A model generated the notes under the pieces. It saw only the letters and a list, made by a program, of their open reading frames with translations. It did not search any database and had not been told where the DNA came from. Position numbers and translations under genes: made by a program. DNA of 64,000 bases from Paracyclopina nana (lineage: Eukaryota; Arthropoda; Copepoda; Cyclopoida; Cyclopettidae). The DNA lies in assembly GCA_019096065.1 (NCBI GenBank), contig JAGUCH010000003.1, forward strand, positions 9,176,001 through 9,240,000. The letters run 5' to 3'. Shown here in pieces: positions 46,701 through 60,965 of this stretch (the stretch's first letter is position 1; each line of letters opens with the position of its first letter).

Positions 46701-49700
46701 ATCCTAACATTTTGCGATTGGCTTTCAGTTTGTTTTCCACACGTCAATCTTGCATATCGCGATGATCAAATTAGACAGCATACCATATATTCCATCCTGG
46801 TAAATTGATTATGAACAATTAAGACTAATGCACTGCCATTCACCTTTTGAGCATCGGCGTCACAAGTTGAGAGGTGGTGGAAGCAAAAAAGCGGCCGCAT
46901 AAATGAATTAGCAAAGTAGAGCTCGGACTTGTAATCAAGGAAGATTCTTCCTCGATTGGTACATCTATTTTAGCCTCGGTCAGATTTGTGGTAACAAATC
47001 TGCTCTTATGTCACGGTACGTTAGCGCTGGCATGTCCAAATTTGATTAGATTCTTGGCTTGCGAGGAGAATGCAATTGCTATATAAAAGGAAAGCTCTAG
47101 CAACGACAATGAATGTTAGAGCTCCATTAAAATGCAAATTTCCCAATTATATACGTACATTTCCGCGCAAAAATACTCTTTCGCTAGGATTTGCTCACTG
47201 CTTAAAGCAGTAAACAATGTGCGAATACTTTCTTCGCTCGTACCAGTGAATCCATGTGTAATTTTGAGCCTCTTTGTGAGAAAATGCTCCGGCCTGTAGG
47301 CTAGCTTGATGCATTAGAAAGGCTCAAAAATCAAAAGCGGCTTCGAAAAGGCTTTCTCGTTGAATAAAGAATTGGCAAATGTCAATGCCAACTTTTAAAA
47401 ATGGTCTTTGAAGCTGCATGCCTTTCAAAGTCAACACATTTGAAAAAATTGCTCAGTCTCCTCCTTTTACACGTGTCAAATGAAGCAGGGAGAAACTCAG
47501 CAGATTAATTCAAGCAAGAAACTCAGGCCTTGCATTTTTAGAAAGCCATGCTGAAATCGTGACAGCTAGCTAAAATCATGTTGAAATCAAGCAGGTATAA
47601 CTTTTTACCAAAGGCAGATGGTAAAAACTTTTCAAGGTTCTGAGCTAAAACTCAGCTCTCGCCTAGTCAGCTATTCTCAGCTCGCTTGTTTACACTTGCT
47701 TGTCATATTCGCATGCCTCCAAAAGACGATGCAACAGATACGAACTGTACTCCGCATTTGTTGGCTCGTTTCCTGTGCTCTTATATGTGATGGAGCGCAA
47801 ATAAGGCAATTTTGACGTCAAAGCTTTCACAATCCAATTTGGGGCGTGGGCGCAATAACTTTTGACAAAAAGCCCCTTTCAAACAGCCTCAAAATTGCTG
47901 CACACACGGCAGATTAGTCAATAACGAATCTATTACGGAGTGGAAGCTCCCAATACCTATGCGCTTTTTCCTCGAACAAATAACTTCCGAAACAAAAAAA
48001 AAAGACTTCACGGGAAGAAACTCGACAACGAAATAGTATGTTGTTCGAAAGTTAATTGTGTCTTTCGCTAATTTGAAAGAAGAAATTACGCACTTTTGCC
48101 TCCCCGCTCAATTTCCTGTGCAGGTCCGATTCTCCAGCTGTAGATCTCCGTGGTTGGTGTGTAGTATAAGGTATTTTGGAAGAACATTTGTTTCGAATGC
48201 CAACTATTTGTTTCATAGGGGAAAACTGTGTTTGCGCGTTATGGGGAATCGATACACGAATTTCAACCAAGCCATCAAGTGTATCTTCAAAGTGAAAGGC
48301 CCATTTGTTAACGCTGACGAGGAGAAAGCAAGCAGGAATTGCTGCAAATATAAGACTACATTTCTACAGGGCATTCCCTTTACTTATGCAAGCAGGCAGC
48401 ACAGATCTCTCACTCCCATGACACTTTATGAAAAGGACAAAAGTTGCTGGCTTATCAGATTAGCGGAACTTTTCTTGAGAATCGCTTAGAAGAGCGTTCC
48501 CCTAAATCAAGTTTTTACAGGCGCTTCTTGGCTTTGCACGTTACATTACGTAACCTTTACATCCCTCTCGCACCATTTTGGGGCTCAGTGTTTGGCTATT
48601 GAAACTTTGAGGCCAAATGGCTTCTTGATTCACGTAGATGGACTGGATCCCAATTTTATGTCTGTGGCCTTCATTTTCTTCTTTGTCATCCCATTCCCTT
48701 TTTTCCAGGCCATTGTGTTGTAACCATTTGAGAAGTGTCGTGGCAACCAAAGAAATACACAATGGACGACAAAAAAGTTCCCCGTTTTATGGCCTGACTG
48801 TAAGCACTTTTATGATGGTATTTCCCTGTGAAAATATCACCTTCTCACTCAATGTTAGGAAAAGTTCTTTATAACAATAGACGATCTAATTTCTCCCTAT
48901 CATGCTGGGATAACTTTTGTAAAAAATATTCCGTAAGCTAGGCTTGGTACATATATGCAAACTTTATGTCGAGTTGACGAGTAGAAAGCAAAATTCAAAA
49001 AATCTATCTTGCTTTCTGAGCTTGAACGATGCCAAGCAATGATGACCGGCGCTGTGAAATCATCACAAATGCACGGCATTTTCATGGAATCCTGATAGCT
49101 CAATGGCTAGTCCGTCGTACACTTAGTTCAATAGGCTATGGGTTCGAACCCTGATGAGAATTCTCTTATGTGCTATTTTTAAGGTCCACTTTTTTACTAG
49201 AATATGATAGGAAGGTGGTGAGTAGATCTTCTTAGCGGGAAGCTATAAGCCAAGGGCGTAAAGTCGCCAGATTCCATGCGCCATCTAGCCCGGCAACTTT
49301 GCCCAGTATATTTGACATGGCTACGCAACATACGCGATCACAAATGGGCTATTTTTTGGCTTTTGGTGCACTAATTCTAAAAACTTTATTAATATGACAT
49401 TATCTACGGATAGAATGGCACCCTTTCAAGCCATAAAACCATATGCAACTCACACAAATTTCGAAGCTTTTCATTGTTGAAATCAAATTTTTCTAGCCTG
49501 GCTCCGCAGATCAGCCAATCAAATTGCCGCTCGTGATCACGTGACAAGTTTCGCGCGGGACAGTTTTTCCAAATATACTTGCCCCAAAAGCGCCATCTAG
49601 CGGAAAGGTTTGTCCCTCATATGGCTTATACAAAGGTTGAGTTGACTGAGAATACATTAGGACTACAGTTGAGAGGCCTCCAGGTTGCGTGGTCGGAGCG

Positions 49701-51331
49701 CTAATGTAGCGATAGAGCTTTTCCGATCAGAATATAAATTTCCAGTGCATCAATTAAAAGTGCTAGCATTACTAACAGAAGTGGCTACTTTTAATCGTAA
49801 CAACAAAAATGGCGGACGGGCATCGGTCAAATAACACGGGGAAAAGGTAAACTGTTCAAAACAAAATGGTGTAGAAAAACCGTTATCATTGAATGCAGTA
49901 TACGTTGTTTTGTATTATGGCATATCCAGGACAGCGGATATGTTTTCGGCAAAAAGCACGTCTAAGCTCTCTTGTGTGGATGTGAGTCCCTTATATAAAC
50001 TACTACTACTGCCATGCTGCTATGAATAGCACTACTTGCAGTATGAGAAAGTAGAGGCCTAGATTAGAGAGAAAGCCCTTAGATTTACCATTAATTATTC
50101 TGTCTAGGATAGCGGGCCTAATATTTTAAGTCGTTATCCATCGCGATACCAAATCAAATGAGCATATACAATTTGCACACATTTGAATTCTTAAATCATG
50201 CCTACCTTTCAAGGTCAGACTGTTTGACTGAGGGCGATGACATCATTTCCAAGGTGCGAGTATTTTCGCCAGGGATTTTGTTTCCTGGTCAACAGTTTTT
50301 GGCCGAAATCCCAATATTGCCAGCAGTCGAATTCCTTGCATGAAGCCTTTTGGCACGCAAGCTTTTCACTTGTCCTTCGGTGGAAAGGACTGCAATATCG
50401 TAGTACATGTGCATTTTCGATAAAGTAGCATAATGGAGAGGCAGCAATAAGTCCATTTGACAAACGATTGGTATACTAGTGAGTTGCAACGGCACCTAGC
50501 AGTATTTTTCACTAGTCTCCTAGCTGCAGGATGCCAATTTTGGCCCAGGTCGATTTGTCTTTGTCACTGCCAGATACCGGGATCGAAAGAAGGAAAGTGA
50601 ATTTTCCATCTTCTCGACCAATTGAATTTGTTTCAGCTGCCGAAGCTCAAAGAGCCAAATTTCAATCAGAAAATGATGCAAATAGTATAACGCTCCGTTA
50701 TTACCAAAAATCCAGAAGCTTTGCGGGACACCTGAAGGATTGAAGGTGGCAGCTCTTTTTGCTGCTTTTCCTTCTGTTCCAACATGGCAGCAGCCACTAC
50801 GCACGCATCGAGGCCAAAAAATGGACACTTTCATTTGTGCTTTCCTTCTGAGCTGAGGGCTCGAGCAACGTTCAAAATCGGGAGGCATTGCTCTTTCGGG
50901 CTCATTCACTAGCCAACGATTCTCTTGTTTTTCGACATGCACTCTCAAGTAGCCGCAAGTGTTTTAATCTTCGCGTGGGAAAAAAGAAGTGAGAAAGCGT
51001 TAGCCAAAACATTCATTTTGGGCACTAGTAATGAGCCAAGGTTTTCTCCTTTTATGGTTGCTTTCCTTGGAGAAGAAGAGCTGGTAGCGAGTGATGGTGG
51101 CTGCTCAAAAGAGAAGAGCGAGCTCGTTGATGTTGGATTAAATTGGACTTTCTGTTACAAACTGGCAATTTTACGTTTGTTAGAAAGCAAAATGCTGTGC
51201 GTCTGCGTTTGGCGGATCCATAATTCTTTGCCTGAATTGATACATTTTGTCTCCCGATCTTTGCTGCAGCTAGGCCTATATAGCCGGGTAACCTTTGGAG
51301 CCAATTGTGGCAAATCCAATCGAGTGCGTCC
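43795..51331. other. 7.5-kb region without a supported gene
   Basis: AT-rich with scattered ORFs under 181 codons, none with a recognisable domain, signal peptide plus splice support, or homology that I know. The longest (45354-45896, 180 codons) looks like chance. A tRNA-like repeat lies at 49089-49162. The right end should contain the promoter of the Shaw channel gene. Confidence 0.6.
49089..49162 (+). other. tRNA-like (SINE-type) sequence
   Basis: Contains a box A-like TAGCTCAATGGCTAGT and a box B GGGTTCGAACC at tRNA spacing. Several acceptor-stem and T-stem positions mismatch and no clean anticodon arm forms, so it is more likely a tRNA-derived SINE or pseudogene than a functional tRNA. 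Confidence 0.4.
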
Positions 51332-54300
51332 ATGATGGATGGCGAAAATCGAATCACGCTGAACGTGGGCGGCATCCGGTTCGAGACCTACAAGGCCACA
51401 CTCAAGAAAATTCCCGCCACGAGGCTGTCGAGGCTGACCGAGGCCTTGGCCAATTACGACCCCCTCCTCAACGAGTACTTCTTCGACAGACACCCAGGCG
51501 TGTTCGCGCAAATCCTCAACTACTACAGAACTGGCAAACTCCACTACCCCACCCACGTGTGTGGGCCTCTGTTTGAAGAGGAGCTTGAATTTTGGGGCCT
51601 CGACTCCAACCAAGTGGAGCCCTGCTGCTGGATGACGTACACAATACATCGAGACACTCAGGTATGTGTACACATTTGCGATCGACACCTAACAAAACGC
51701 ATGCTTCTCTTTTGCGATAACGCCTTCATAGAGAAAGAGTTACCGCCGGGAGATGAGAACTTGGCTCTTCATTTGGCCTCTCTTCCCCTTTATCAGGAAG
51801 GCTTAGTTTAAGGCAAACATTTAGGCCTAGCGAGCCAGGAAATTAAGGGCAAAGCAGGATATTAAAGTCATCACGGTTAATTTGGGCTCATTTACGATTT
51901 CCTATAGCTATCCTGCTCCCATTCGTACGCGTAGCATGATTTTTTTGAGTTAAGAATATCATGTTGACTCCACATTTTCGTCTGAGCTATACTCTGCCTA
52001 TTTGGCTCTTCAAAGGGGATTGATTCGTTCATATTTCATGGGATTCTTCTTCTTGGCAGTTTTTCTCCCAACAACCTCAACTAGAAAGTCAAATCCGCAT
52101 AACAAATGAGTGAGCGGTTAAATCTAAGCAGTGCATGCCGCAATTGTAGCAGTAGTAGCTCTGATTGGTTTTTCAAATGGAGCACGCAAGAGTCCGTATT
52201 GGAAACGCATTCTAATAGCAATAACGCCCTCGCCTTATTGCCTTTTTGATCATGAAAGGCGCTAAATTTGCACCTACTAAAAGAAATTAGCCCTTGTTTT
52301 CCCAACTGCAGTGAGTATGTGGGCCCTTCTTTTGCAATGCTAAAATGCTTGAAACGGAATAGAGGTTTATATTTGATGCTGCGTGTGTGTTCAGGGTGGT
52401 AGGAATAACAATAGTACAGATTTGAACTGGCCCAATATCTCCGTCCACCACTTTTATGCATTGCTTTGTGAAAACAGCTCGCCAATTGACGCTGCAGAAG
52501 TAGCTCGCTTATCAACGCTATGCATGCGACGACGAGTGTAAATAGCAGCATTTTATTTTTAGCTCTGCTAGTCAGAAAGAAGGCCTGTGTCAGCCTTTTT
52601 TTCCGCTCTCGTCATCATCTCCCGATAAGCAGACTTTTTATTTCCATATTCTGCCATCATTTTGGAGAGAGGAAAAAGTGGCTGAGCCAAGCTCGGGCTA
52701 TGTTCGTCATTTGTCTCAGCTTACAGAAAAAGATGGCATCATTACGAGCACTACTTCCATGGATCCGATTATGAAAGTCTTGATTTCTCGTCATGCTCAT
52801 CGACAGTTGTCTATACAGGCCATCGGTTTCCGAATGAAGCAGACACTACTGAGCGTTGTCATCATTTCGGAGCAATTATATAATAGATCCGCAGCTAGCT
52901 AGCTAATCTCGTGAAATCTTTCCATTATACCTAGGTAGATGAAGACGTTCAGCAAAAACTAGTTCCGACATTTATAGTATTTGCAGAAGCCCTCTATACT
53001 CAAGATGCAATCAGCCAAGTTTTAGGTGCCTCACACACACGTACACTCAGGGTGACACAAAAGTGTGAGTAGATAGTGGTAGGAGCCGTGCTGCCCTTTT
53101 TTTCTCCATGTCAATAAAGAGCTGATGAGGCTAATGGCAGAATTGAGAGCGCAGGCAGTAGTTTTGGACGAGAAATGGGCCTGAACCGCGAAAAAGTACC
53201 CGAGCTGAGGCCAAGTCTGGCTTTCTCCGGCGTTTGCATCGCATATATGAAGTTATTCGACAATTTTGGGATTTTGTCGAATAAAAGCTCCTTCTCAACA
53301 TCCAGTGATGTGGAAGAGAAACCATTTCGTCAAAAGTTTGACTTAAATCCGAGCTTCCTTCCTCAAAGTTTAGCGCAGGAGCTCCATGCCGCCGACGTGG
53401 TTAGTAAAGCTAGCAAGGGAATCACTTAATAGCTACCACAGAGCACACACTGTAAATGGGATTCGCGAGTTATTGGCCATAAAATGTTTGCAGCAAAACT
53501 TACACCACCGGCGAGCCCGCCTCGATGACTGGCCATGATTCCCAACATTACCTTTTCAGCCTGCTAATTGCATCCTCATGAAAATTGTAAAAGAAGAAAC
53601 TGAAGCGGGCACGAAAGTTTGTCTTTGCGCAAGGAACAATTGAATGCATTATGAGCTCAAATGCCATTTGCTGAGCGTAGCCTTGAAAATGTAAGAAGCT
53701 GTTGGCATCATCAATACTTTTCAGTAGTCCGCGCACTTTTTCTCCCAGGGGCAACTGGCCATGTGCTTAACCTAGAGCCGGGCAGCCTTGCAGAGAAAGG
53801 CCGACGCTGTCATGTTAAAAAGCGTCAGGCTGCAAAAAAATGACCTTGTCTCCAAATGTCAAGTGGGATATGAACCTTGAAAAAAGGGCAAGTCGCTATA
53901 GTTTGCTGCCGCTCTTTTGGCTTTGGAGGCATCTAAGGAGTGTCAGCCGCTCATTCCCTCGAGGCCTTTTCATCCGTGAATGGTCTTGCGCGCGCGCAAA
54001 TAGAGCTGGTCATAACTGCTCAGCACCATTAGTTAGTTGGAGCAACAATTGCGAAAGTAAGGTTGGCACTGAGATGCATTAGATTTAGTTGATGAAGCGA
54101 TGGTGTTGACTACTGTTAATTGATGGATTGGGCTTCTCTGTACTTCCAAGGATTCGGCCATCTACCGCCCAAGAATAGATAATGTTTTGCTTGTAATGTT
54201 TTTTTGCAGTCCACGCTGGCCATTCTGGACAAGCTTGACATCGAAACGGAGAACCCGACGGAGGAGGAAGTGGCTCGAAAGTTCGGCTGGGAGGATGACT

Positions 54301-57300
54301 ACTTGGCGGACGATTTGTCCCTTTGGCAACGGGTGAAACCGCGAATTTTCTCGCTCTTTGACGAGCCCCATTCCTCGACTTGCGCTCGGGTAAGGAATTG
54401 ATTAATTTGGCCGAGCGGCAAATGATGCTTGAGGCTGGTTGCAGATCATCTCCGTGGCCTCGGTGTTCTTCATTTTGACGTCGATTTTCTCGTTCTGCCT
54501 GAAAACGCACCCGAACTGCCGGGTGCCCGTGATACGCAACGTGACCGTGGGTGACAGCTATCGCAACACGACCTACTGGACGCTGGACAAGTCCCAAACG
54601 TTCCCACACGAGGCCTTCACCTACATCGAGTTGGTGTGCAACATTTGGTTCACCTTCGAGATCATCGTCCGCTTCATCGTCACGCCCACCATACCCGCGT
54701 TCCTCAAGTCGCCGCTCAACTGGATCGATTTCGTCGCCACGCTCAGCTTCTACTCGGACATGTTGCTCCAGGTGAGCAATCACAGCCATTGTCGACTAAC
54801 ATCAGCTTTCACCTTCTTACGTGATGCTTTCTCAAATGCCGGCTTGCATTGTTTTCATCTCATCGCAGCTGAGGCCACTTTTTAAAGCCACTAGCTCACA
54901 TAAATTCAGGAGAAAGCCTCTTTTTGTAGCTTTCAAACGGACTCGGAGAAGAACATCTCCTTCCTTCGTTGCTGCAACGAAAATTCTAGATCAGCCTCGA
55001 GGTCCACTCTGCATATTTCGGCAAAAAGTCAACAAGGTGATCTATCTGTGGCCTCGGGACATTTTTCAAGCTGAACCAGCCCTAGCTCCATCCAGGAAAG
55101 CAAGAAAAAAATACGCCCAATTGCTTTAAGCTTCATACATACGTTGCTATATTGCAAAAAGAGCCTTCCAGTTTTGGCATCGAAAGGGTAGCTCATTACG
55201 GCTATGACGGAGCAGCAGATGGGGAAAATGGAATTTCCTCTAGGCAGCTGGAAATGAAAATATTTTTGTTTTTTCGCCCCGCAGCACTTCTTCAAAGACA
55301 TGGAGAACGCCGACATTCTCGAGTTTTTCTCCATCATTCGCATCCTGAGGCTGTTCAAGCTCACCAGACACTCCCCCGGCCTCAAGATCCTGATCCACAC
55401 GTTCAAGGCGAGCAGCAAGGAGTTGACCTTGCTCGTCTTCTTCCTCATCCTGGGCATGGTGATCTTCGCCAGTCTCGTCTACTACGCCGAGAGGCTGCAC
55501 GCCAACCCCACCAACGACTTCAAGAGCATCCCCGAGGGGCTGTGGTGGGCCGTGGTCACCATGACCACGGTGGGCTACGGGGACATGGTGCCCAAGACCT
55601 ATGCTGGACTCATCGTGGGGTCACTGTGTGCCCTCAGCGGTGTGCTGGTCATTGCGCTGCCCGTCCCGGTCATCGTCTCCAACTTCAGCATGTTCTACAG
55701 CCACACGCAGGTGAAATATATGCATCCGAGCATTTTCAATTGTATTGTACGCCATGTTCGAATGCTCTAGTTATGAGCTTTTTTTGCTGGCTGGCTGCTG
55801 CGAGCACTCTTAGCTGTATGCATTGCAATCACGGCTTTCTTATCTTCTTCTTTATATAGTGCAAAGAATGAGCCTTTTTTGCCGCTGCTGCTGGTATACA
55901 CACACATGTACACGCGTAGAGTGACCATTGCGCCTTATTGCGCGGCAGTCAGTGTATTACTGTTGAGTACGAAAAAGTTCCTGGCTCTGACGACGACTAA
56001 GAGGCTTCCAGGCTGACTCAAAAAACTTTGATGATGAAAGCTGCCGAAGGAGGGGATTTTGTTTTATTGCACTTTCACCACTGTGCCACTCTGCTCAAAA
56101 TCTCATTGGCATGAAAGGCTGTGCGCTGGGTGAATTGCTGAGTATTTATGACGATGCTCTGTGGAGGACGACGCAGAAGAGCTTAAAAGTTCATCAAGAA
56201 AAGCCTTCCTCCTCCACATTGTCATTAATTTGGCTTTCATCTTCGTCAAAACTTTGAGATTGTGACATGTTGCATCAACCTCATCAATCATTGTAAACGT
56301 GTCTCTTTAACAGTTGCCCTCGATTCTCGACCTGAAATGAAATGAAAGATAGCCTTGATCGCGCACTATTCATGCGAACCTCTCGTCATGTTGTTCGTGT
56401 AATTTTCCCATAGCCCCATAATCCTGGCCTTTTGGTTTGGCTTTCTCATCAATAAATCGTTTTTATCACACGATAACGCTAAACAAACACTGCTCACGAT
56501 CACAAAAGGCCTCCTCAGAGTACATGCAGTGTACTGAGTCAGAAACTGGAATTTTTTTTAATATAATCGCTGGCAATCTTGCGAGAAAATGTAGCAGTTT
56601 GGACGCAGGAGCTTTTCTTCTTTGAAAGATAATGAGCGTTGTAGTAGTTTGTTAAAACTAATGCTTGGGTGATTTTGTAAACAACCTCTTTTCAGGCTCG
56701 AATGAAGCTACCCAAGAAGAGGCGAAGAGTCGTAGCTGTTGAGCAACCTCGACGAGTGCGAAGAATGGGCCAAGGCTCCATTGGTGGCCACGGAGGCAAT
56801 GGTAATGACGGCAGTGGTCTTCACAGAAGGATGAATGCCATAAAGGGAGGTGGAAGTCACAATCAAACCAACCATTCTGGACATGGTGGGGGCAATTACA
56901 GGCTGCCCAACGCACCGCACGACAAAATGGGTGAGTCCATGCAAAATATCCCCACATTTTCGTCATGCCGTAGATGCTATTTAAATTGGATTTCAAATGC
57001 AAGTCTCAAGATGATGACATCTTGAAGATGCGGACGTAGGTAGACTGCATAAATTAAGTGTCTCCCGAGCAAATTGGATTATCATTGTTGCTGCTTTTAG
57101 GAGGTCCAAAGATGGACCAGATTTCAAAGTTGCTTATTCACCATATTAATTTCCTTTTCCCCCCTCTCAATCAAAGTCAATTAGCACTGATGCCCGCGAG
57201 GAAAATGGTCCGAACAGGAAAGTGTCATCATCCATGTGTGCAAATTCTTAGCAAATAGCAGTTGCGAGAGATCTCGTCGCAGCTACTGAATGTTTACCCT

Positions 57301-59910
57301 AGAGGCTTCAATGTAAATCAATCATCAAGACGTACATCATAGTGCTTAGTTATTACAACACTAGCTCTTGATTGACCTCACGATCAGTGATGCAATTTGA
57401 AAGCACTTTCAGTAGGACCCCTGCATAATCACACATCCAACTTCCATAGGAACTCCCAACTCTCTTGTAAAAATGCTCCCCAATAACTTCGTTGAAAGTG
57501 ATAGCTACCGCAGTTGCGGCTCAACCTGAGACTCTGTTTTTCAGGCAACAGCTTTAATGGATTGAACTCTGTGCTTCCAATATCTGCCAACCCTTCTTTG
57601 GTGAGCCACCATGCTGGTTCGACCAGCGTGACGGCGCCCCTTTTGGGCCCGCTGGTGCCCAGCTCGGACGGTTTTCTGGCCACCAACAATCCCCTTCAGC
57701 CGAGGCCAGGTAAGCTGCTCACCTCTGACTGGTTAAGTGTTGGGGTTATTGTTATTGTCCCCGACAGCCGCGAGCTTTGCACCTCCAATGTTTACCAACA
57801 CACAACTCGTACCTGTGAGCAACAACAATCGTCTTCTCCCCGCGTCGTCGTCAGTCGTCACTGCGGCGTCAGCTGTCATGATGACGTCGTCATGCCCCGC
57901 TCAACCGGTTTCTCAGCAGGCCAGCTTTAACGGGGTGGATGCCGGCAGAAGGCCTACGCCAAGTAAGCTAGCCGATGATCTTTTCTCTTGCTTACCTTTC
58001 TAAACTTGCATTATATTTGAATGTCGTGTGCACAGCTGTGCAATTGTTTAATTTGTCAACCCCTAGATGTGACCACAGTCATTGGTGGAGATTCTGCTCA
58101 TAATGGGTGCTCCGCAACCCAACAGCCCCATGCAGCTTCCAATATTCCTCTGGACAGGTTCAAGCAGCCTCAACAGCAGCAACAAAGTCGTCTTCAAACT
58201 TCCTGTCCAGCTCGAATGGACTAGAAAGGATCCCTCCTTCTTCTTCTGTGTACGTCCTCAAATTATTGTACCATGCAACGGCTCTGTTCTTGAAGCAGCG
58301 AGTAGTCATGGCGACCATCAAGTCCAAAATGCTACGCTCAGCTTACGTCATATTTTTTTCCAGTCGCAGCCGTCATCATAGGGGGGCGCGCAGGTCGACT
58401 GGCTTGGATTGACACTTCGACACCCGACTTTTACCAACGAAACATTCCGTCCATTGAGCTCAAGGAGGCCGCTGGTAAAAGTCCCATTCAACTCAAGAAG
58501 GAGCTGGTGCACCTTTTCGATTCACCAAAATCAGTGAGCGTCTTTTAAAAACCAAACCAGCTTATTTTCCAGCAACTGGGACACTTTTAGGATCTCATTT
58601 CAGCCATTTCCCCTTATCAAAAATGTTATTATGGGCGTGCAAGTAATGTACAATGTTTTGACATTTTCATATGATTTGAGCAAAGATAATAGCAAAAAAA
58701 CTCCAAGTTAGATTTACCATTTATTTGGAAAAATAATGACTCGAGCAGGGCGCCAATTGAGAAAAGGGCCGAAAATCCAGTTCTTTTTTTTCCAGCAACA
58801 TTTCTTGATCTAATGCATTTCCGCAAGATTTAGAGCTGCTTTGATCACTTTTCGAATTAACTTTCCTCGACAGCAGCGCGCTATCATATGTAGTAATGCT
58901 GGCAAATTATAATTTCAGACCAAGTCTCTGCCAACCCTGAAGAATGGTGTGAGCTCAGACCAATCCAATTTCAGCAAACCTGGCGAGAAGAAGGAGTCCA
59001 AGGCTGCAATGTCAACTGTAATTTGCAATGATGTAAGTTGTTGTTGGGGACCCTCTCCCATCCAGTGCAACTGGAGAGCAGCCAAAAAAACCACTATATA
59101 GATTGCACAGCAGTGTCTGGTAGCTCCTTTGCGCGTATAGCGATAACCCATGTGAGAAGAGCAGACCCCTTCCTCTTTTGTTCTATGCATGTCAATTTTT
59201 CCTAGGAATTCAAGGCTGCAACTAGGTTGCATTGTATTGGTAGCAGCGACATTATTGGAAGCCTGGCTAGTTATTGTTCGGAAAACAAATGGTATATACC
59301 ATTGGCAGTGTTGGAGGCTCATTCCTGCATAAGTTAGACTTAGTCATGCTTCACAGTCCTTGCTTATCTGCTGTCATTGCAATGTACTGCGCGAGCTAAT
59401 TACTATTGGAGGGAAAAAGCTTTTGTTTACCTTGTGATACTCTGGTATGCTATTGTGAAAGGAATCAACTTGTCTTTCTCATGTTTTGAAGGTTAGAGGG
59501 AGAGGCACAGGAAAGCAAACAGCTCCCAAGGGCTCTACCAAGCAAGGAAGAGCAAAGTTCGGGCTTTGATGAAAAAAACTTTTTTTTAAAGCAAGTCATT
59601 AATTATCCGCAGTAATTGTCTGGCATGATTTGCATACCTAAGAAAAGGTTTCAGGGGGGATTTGTTCCATAGGCAAGGGACATCTGCTGGGCTTTTTGGT
59701 CTGTTTTGGCAATAGACTTTTGTAAGCAGCCAAGAATATCCTCGACCTAATTGTTAGGTAGTGCCAAGTCTTTCTAGCGTAAATGTTTCTCCTCCGGACA
59801 GAAGGCTTTGGTAAAGAAGCAGTGTGATTAATTTTCTGCTCTCCTTGTTTCAGTACATTTTGGACCCGTCCAAGTTGCTACAGGAACAGCAGAACCAAAA
59901 TGAAAACTAA
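51332..59910 (+). CDS. Shaw: Shaw-type (Kv3) voltage-gated potassium channel
   Basis: Main model with ten exons: 51332-51661, 54210-54389, 54445-54771, 55285-55710, 56696-56930, 57545-57709, 57768-57962, 58364-58533, 58919-59032, 59854-59910, giving 732 aa, all in phase. The T1 domain (residues 1-110) has the H-x5-C-x20-CC zinc motif of non-Shaker Kv channels. S1 starts near 171 ([17 protein letters not shown]). S4 is near 290-312 ([20 protein letters not shown]). The selectivity filter TTVGYGD is at about 373-379, and the S6 PVPV hinge is near 405. The tail after S6 ([19 protein letters not shown]) matches fly Shaw; the rest is Gly/Ser/Asn-rich. It is a plasma-membrane K+ channel of neurons. 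An alternative last exon is listed separately. Confidence 0.93.
58067..58224 (+). CDS. Shaw: alternative terminal exon of the Shaw gene
   Basis: After the acceptor CAACCCCTAG the exon reads in phase from exon 7 ([15 protein letters not shown]..., then a Gln run) and reaches an in-frame TAG at 58222-58224. I find no donor of the right phase to connect it to 58364, whereas exon 7 joins 58364 directly in phase. So this is best read as an alternative 3' exon giving a ~53-residue different tail. A second frame through the same DNA is Ser-rich and open, so the exact use is uncertain. Confidence 0.45.
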
Positions 59911-60053
59911 AACTGCACTACGTGGAGATCGATCATTACTCTTTGCATGATGAACAATTATTCAATAATTTTGTGATAATGAGATACTCTTTATTTATAT
60001 GTTTATTGGCCGCCGACAACTGAAGACCCGCGGCTAGACAGCAGACCATGAAA

Positions 60054-60059
60054 AATAAA
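60054..60059 (+). terminator. candidate poly(A) signal of the Shaw gene
   Basis: AATAAA 144 bases after the stop codon at 59910. A further AATAAA lies near 60100. Confidence 0.5.
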
Positions 60060-60109
60060 CCAGCAAACTATACATCTCACAATTTTAGTTAGTATTCAAA
60101 TAAAGGTTG

Positions 60110-60965
60110 AGTGATGCCAAGGCTTCATGTTCCGCTAGCGCGCATGAACCGAAGACTGGATCAAGGGGATGCCTATACCAGGAACTACAAACAGAACGCA
60201 CGCCAAACTACAAATAACGGATGCGCACATGGATCTACAAAACTTTTTTTTACTAAACCAACCGCATATGGACCTACACTGAACCAAGCGCACTCAAGCT
60301 ACATTTAGCAGATACGCACATGAACCTACATAAAAAGCTGTTAGCAAAATGAACACAGATGATTTGCACATGAAACTACATTTGACTAAATGAACTTTTG
60401 AAAAAACATTTTGCCTCATAAAAGGCACACAATTCCCACAATTTGGCACACACAATTATTCCAAAAAGTCCTAAAAGTTTGAAAATGAAGAATAGTCAAA
60501 ATGCCAAAAAGTCCAAAAATACCAAAAAGTCCTAAAAGATTGAAAACTAAAAATAGTAAAAAGACCAAAAATTCCAAAAAAAGCCTAAAAGTCCAAAAAG
60601 ACCAAATAATCCAAAATGTACTATTAGATTGAAAAAGCAGAATTTTACCCATCTAATTGACTGCTATAGAATGATCAGAGATTACAAAATAACATTAGCA
60701 GACTCTTCTAATTACTTAATAAACTAAGAGAGTGGACAACGCCAAAAGTTAGCACTGTGGTTTCAGTTGCCAATTTCAATAATGGATTTGCTTGTAGTTT
60801 AGTGTGCGTTTCCGTAATTTGTAGTTCATGTGCGAATAGTTGTATGTAGATTCATGTGCGGTTGGGGTTGTTTACATTCTAGGCCAAAAATCTTTGTAGT
60901 CTGACGTGCGCACTGTTTTGTAGTTTTATGTGCGATCGGTTGACTGTAGGACAAAGTACGCGCCC
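60110..60965. repeat. foldback-like element with short repeats in both arms
   Basis: The left arm (about 60110-60390) has several copies of a motif near GCGCACATGAACCTACA (60136, 60227, 60313 and 60370 areas). The right arm (about 60790-60960) carries its complement (TGTAGTTCATGTGCG, TAGATTCATGTGCGG, TAGTTTTATGTGCGAT). The middle, 60455-60620, is a degenerate AAAAGTCC/CCAAAAA low-complexity tract. It has no transposase ORF. Boundaries and target duplication are not resolved. Confidence 0.55.
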
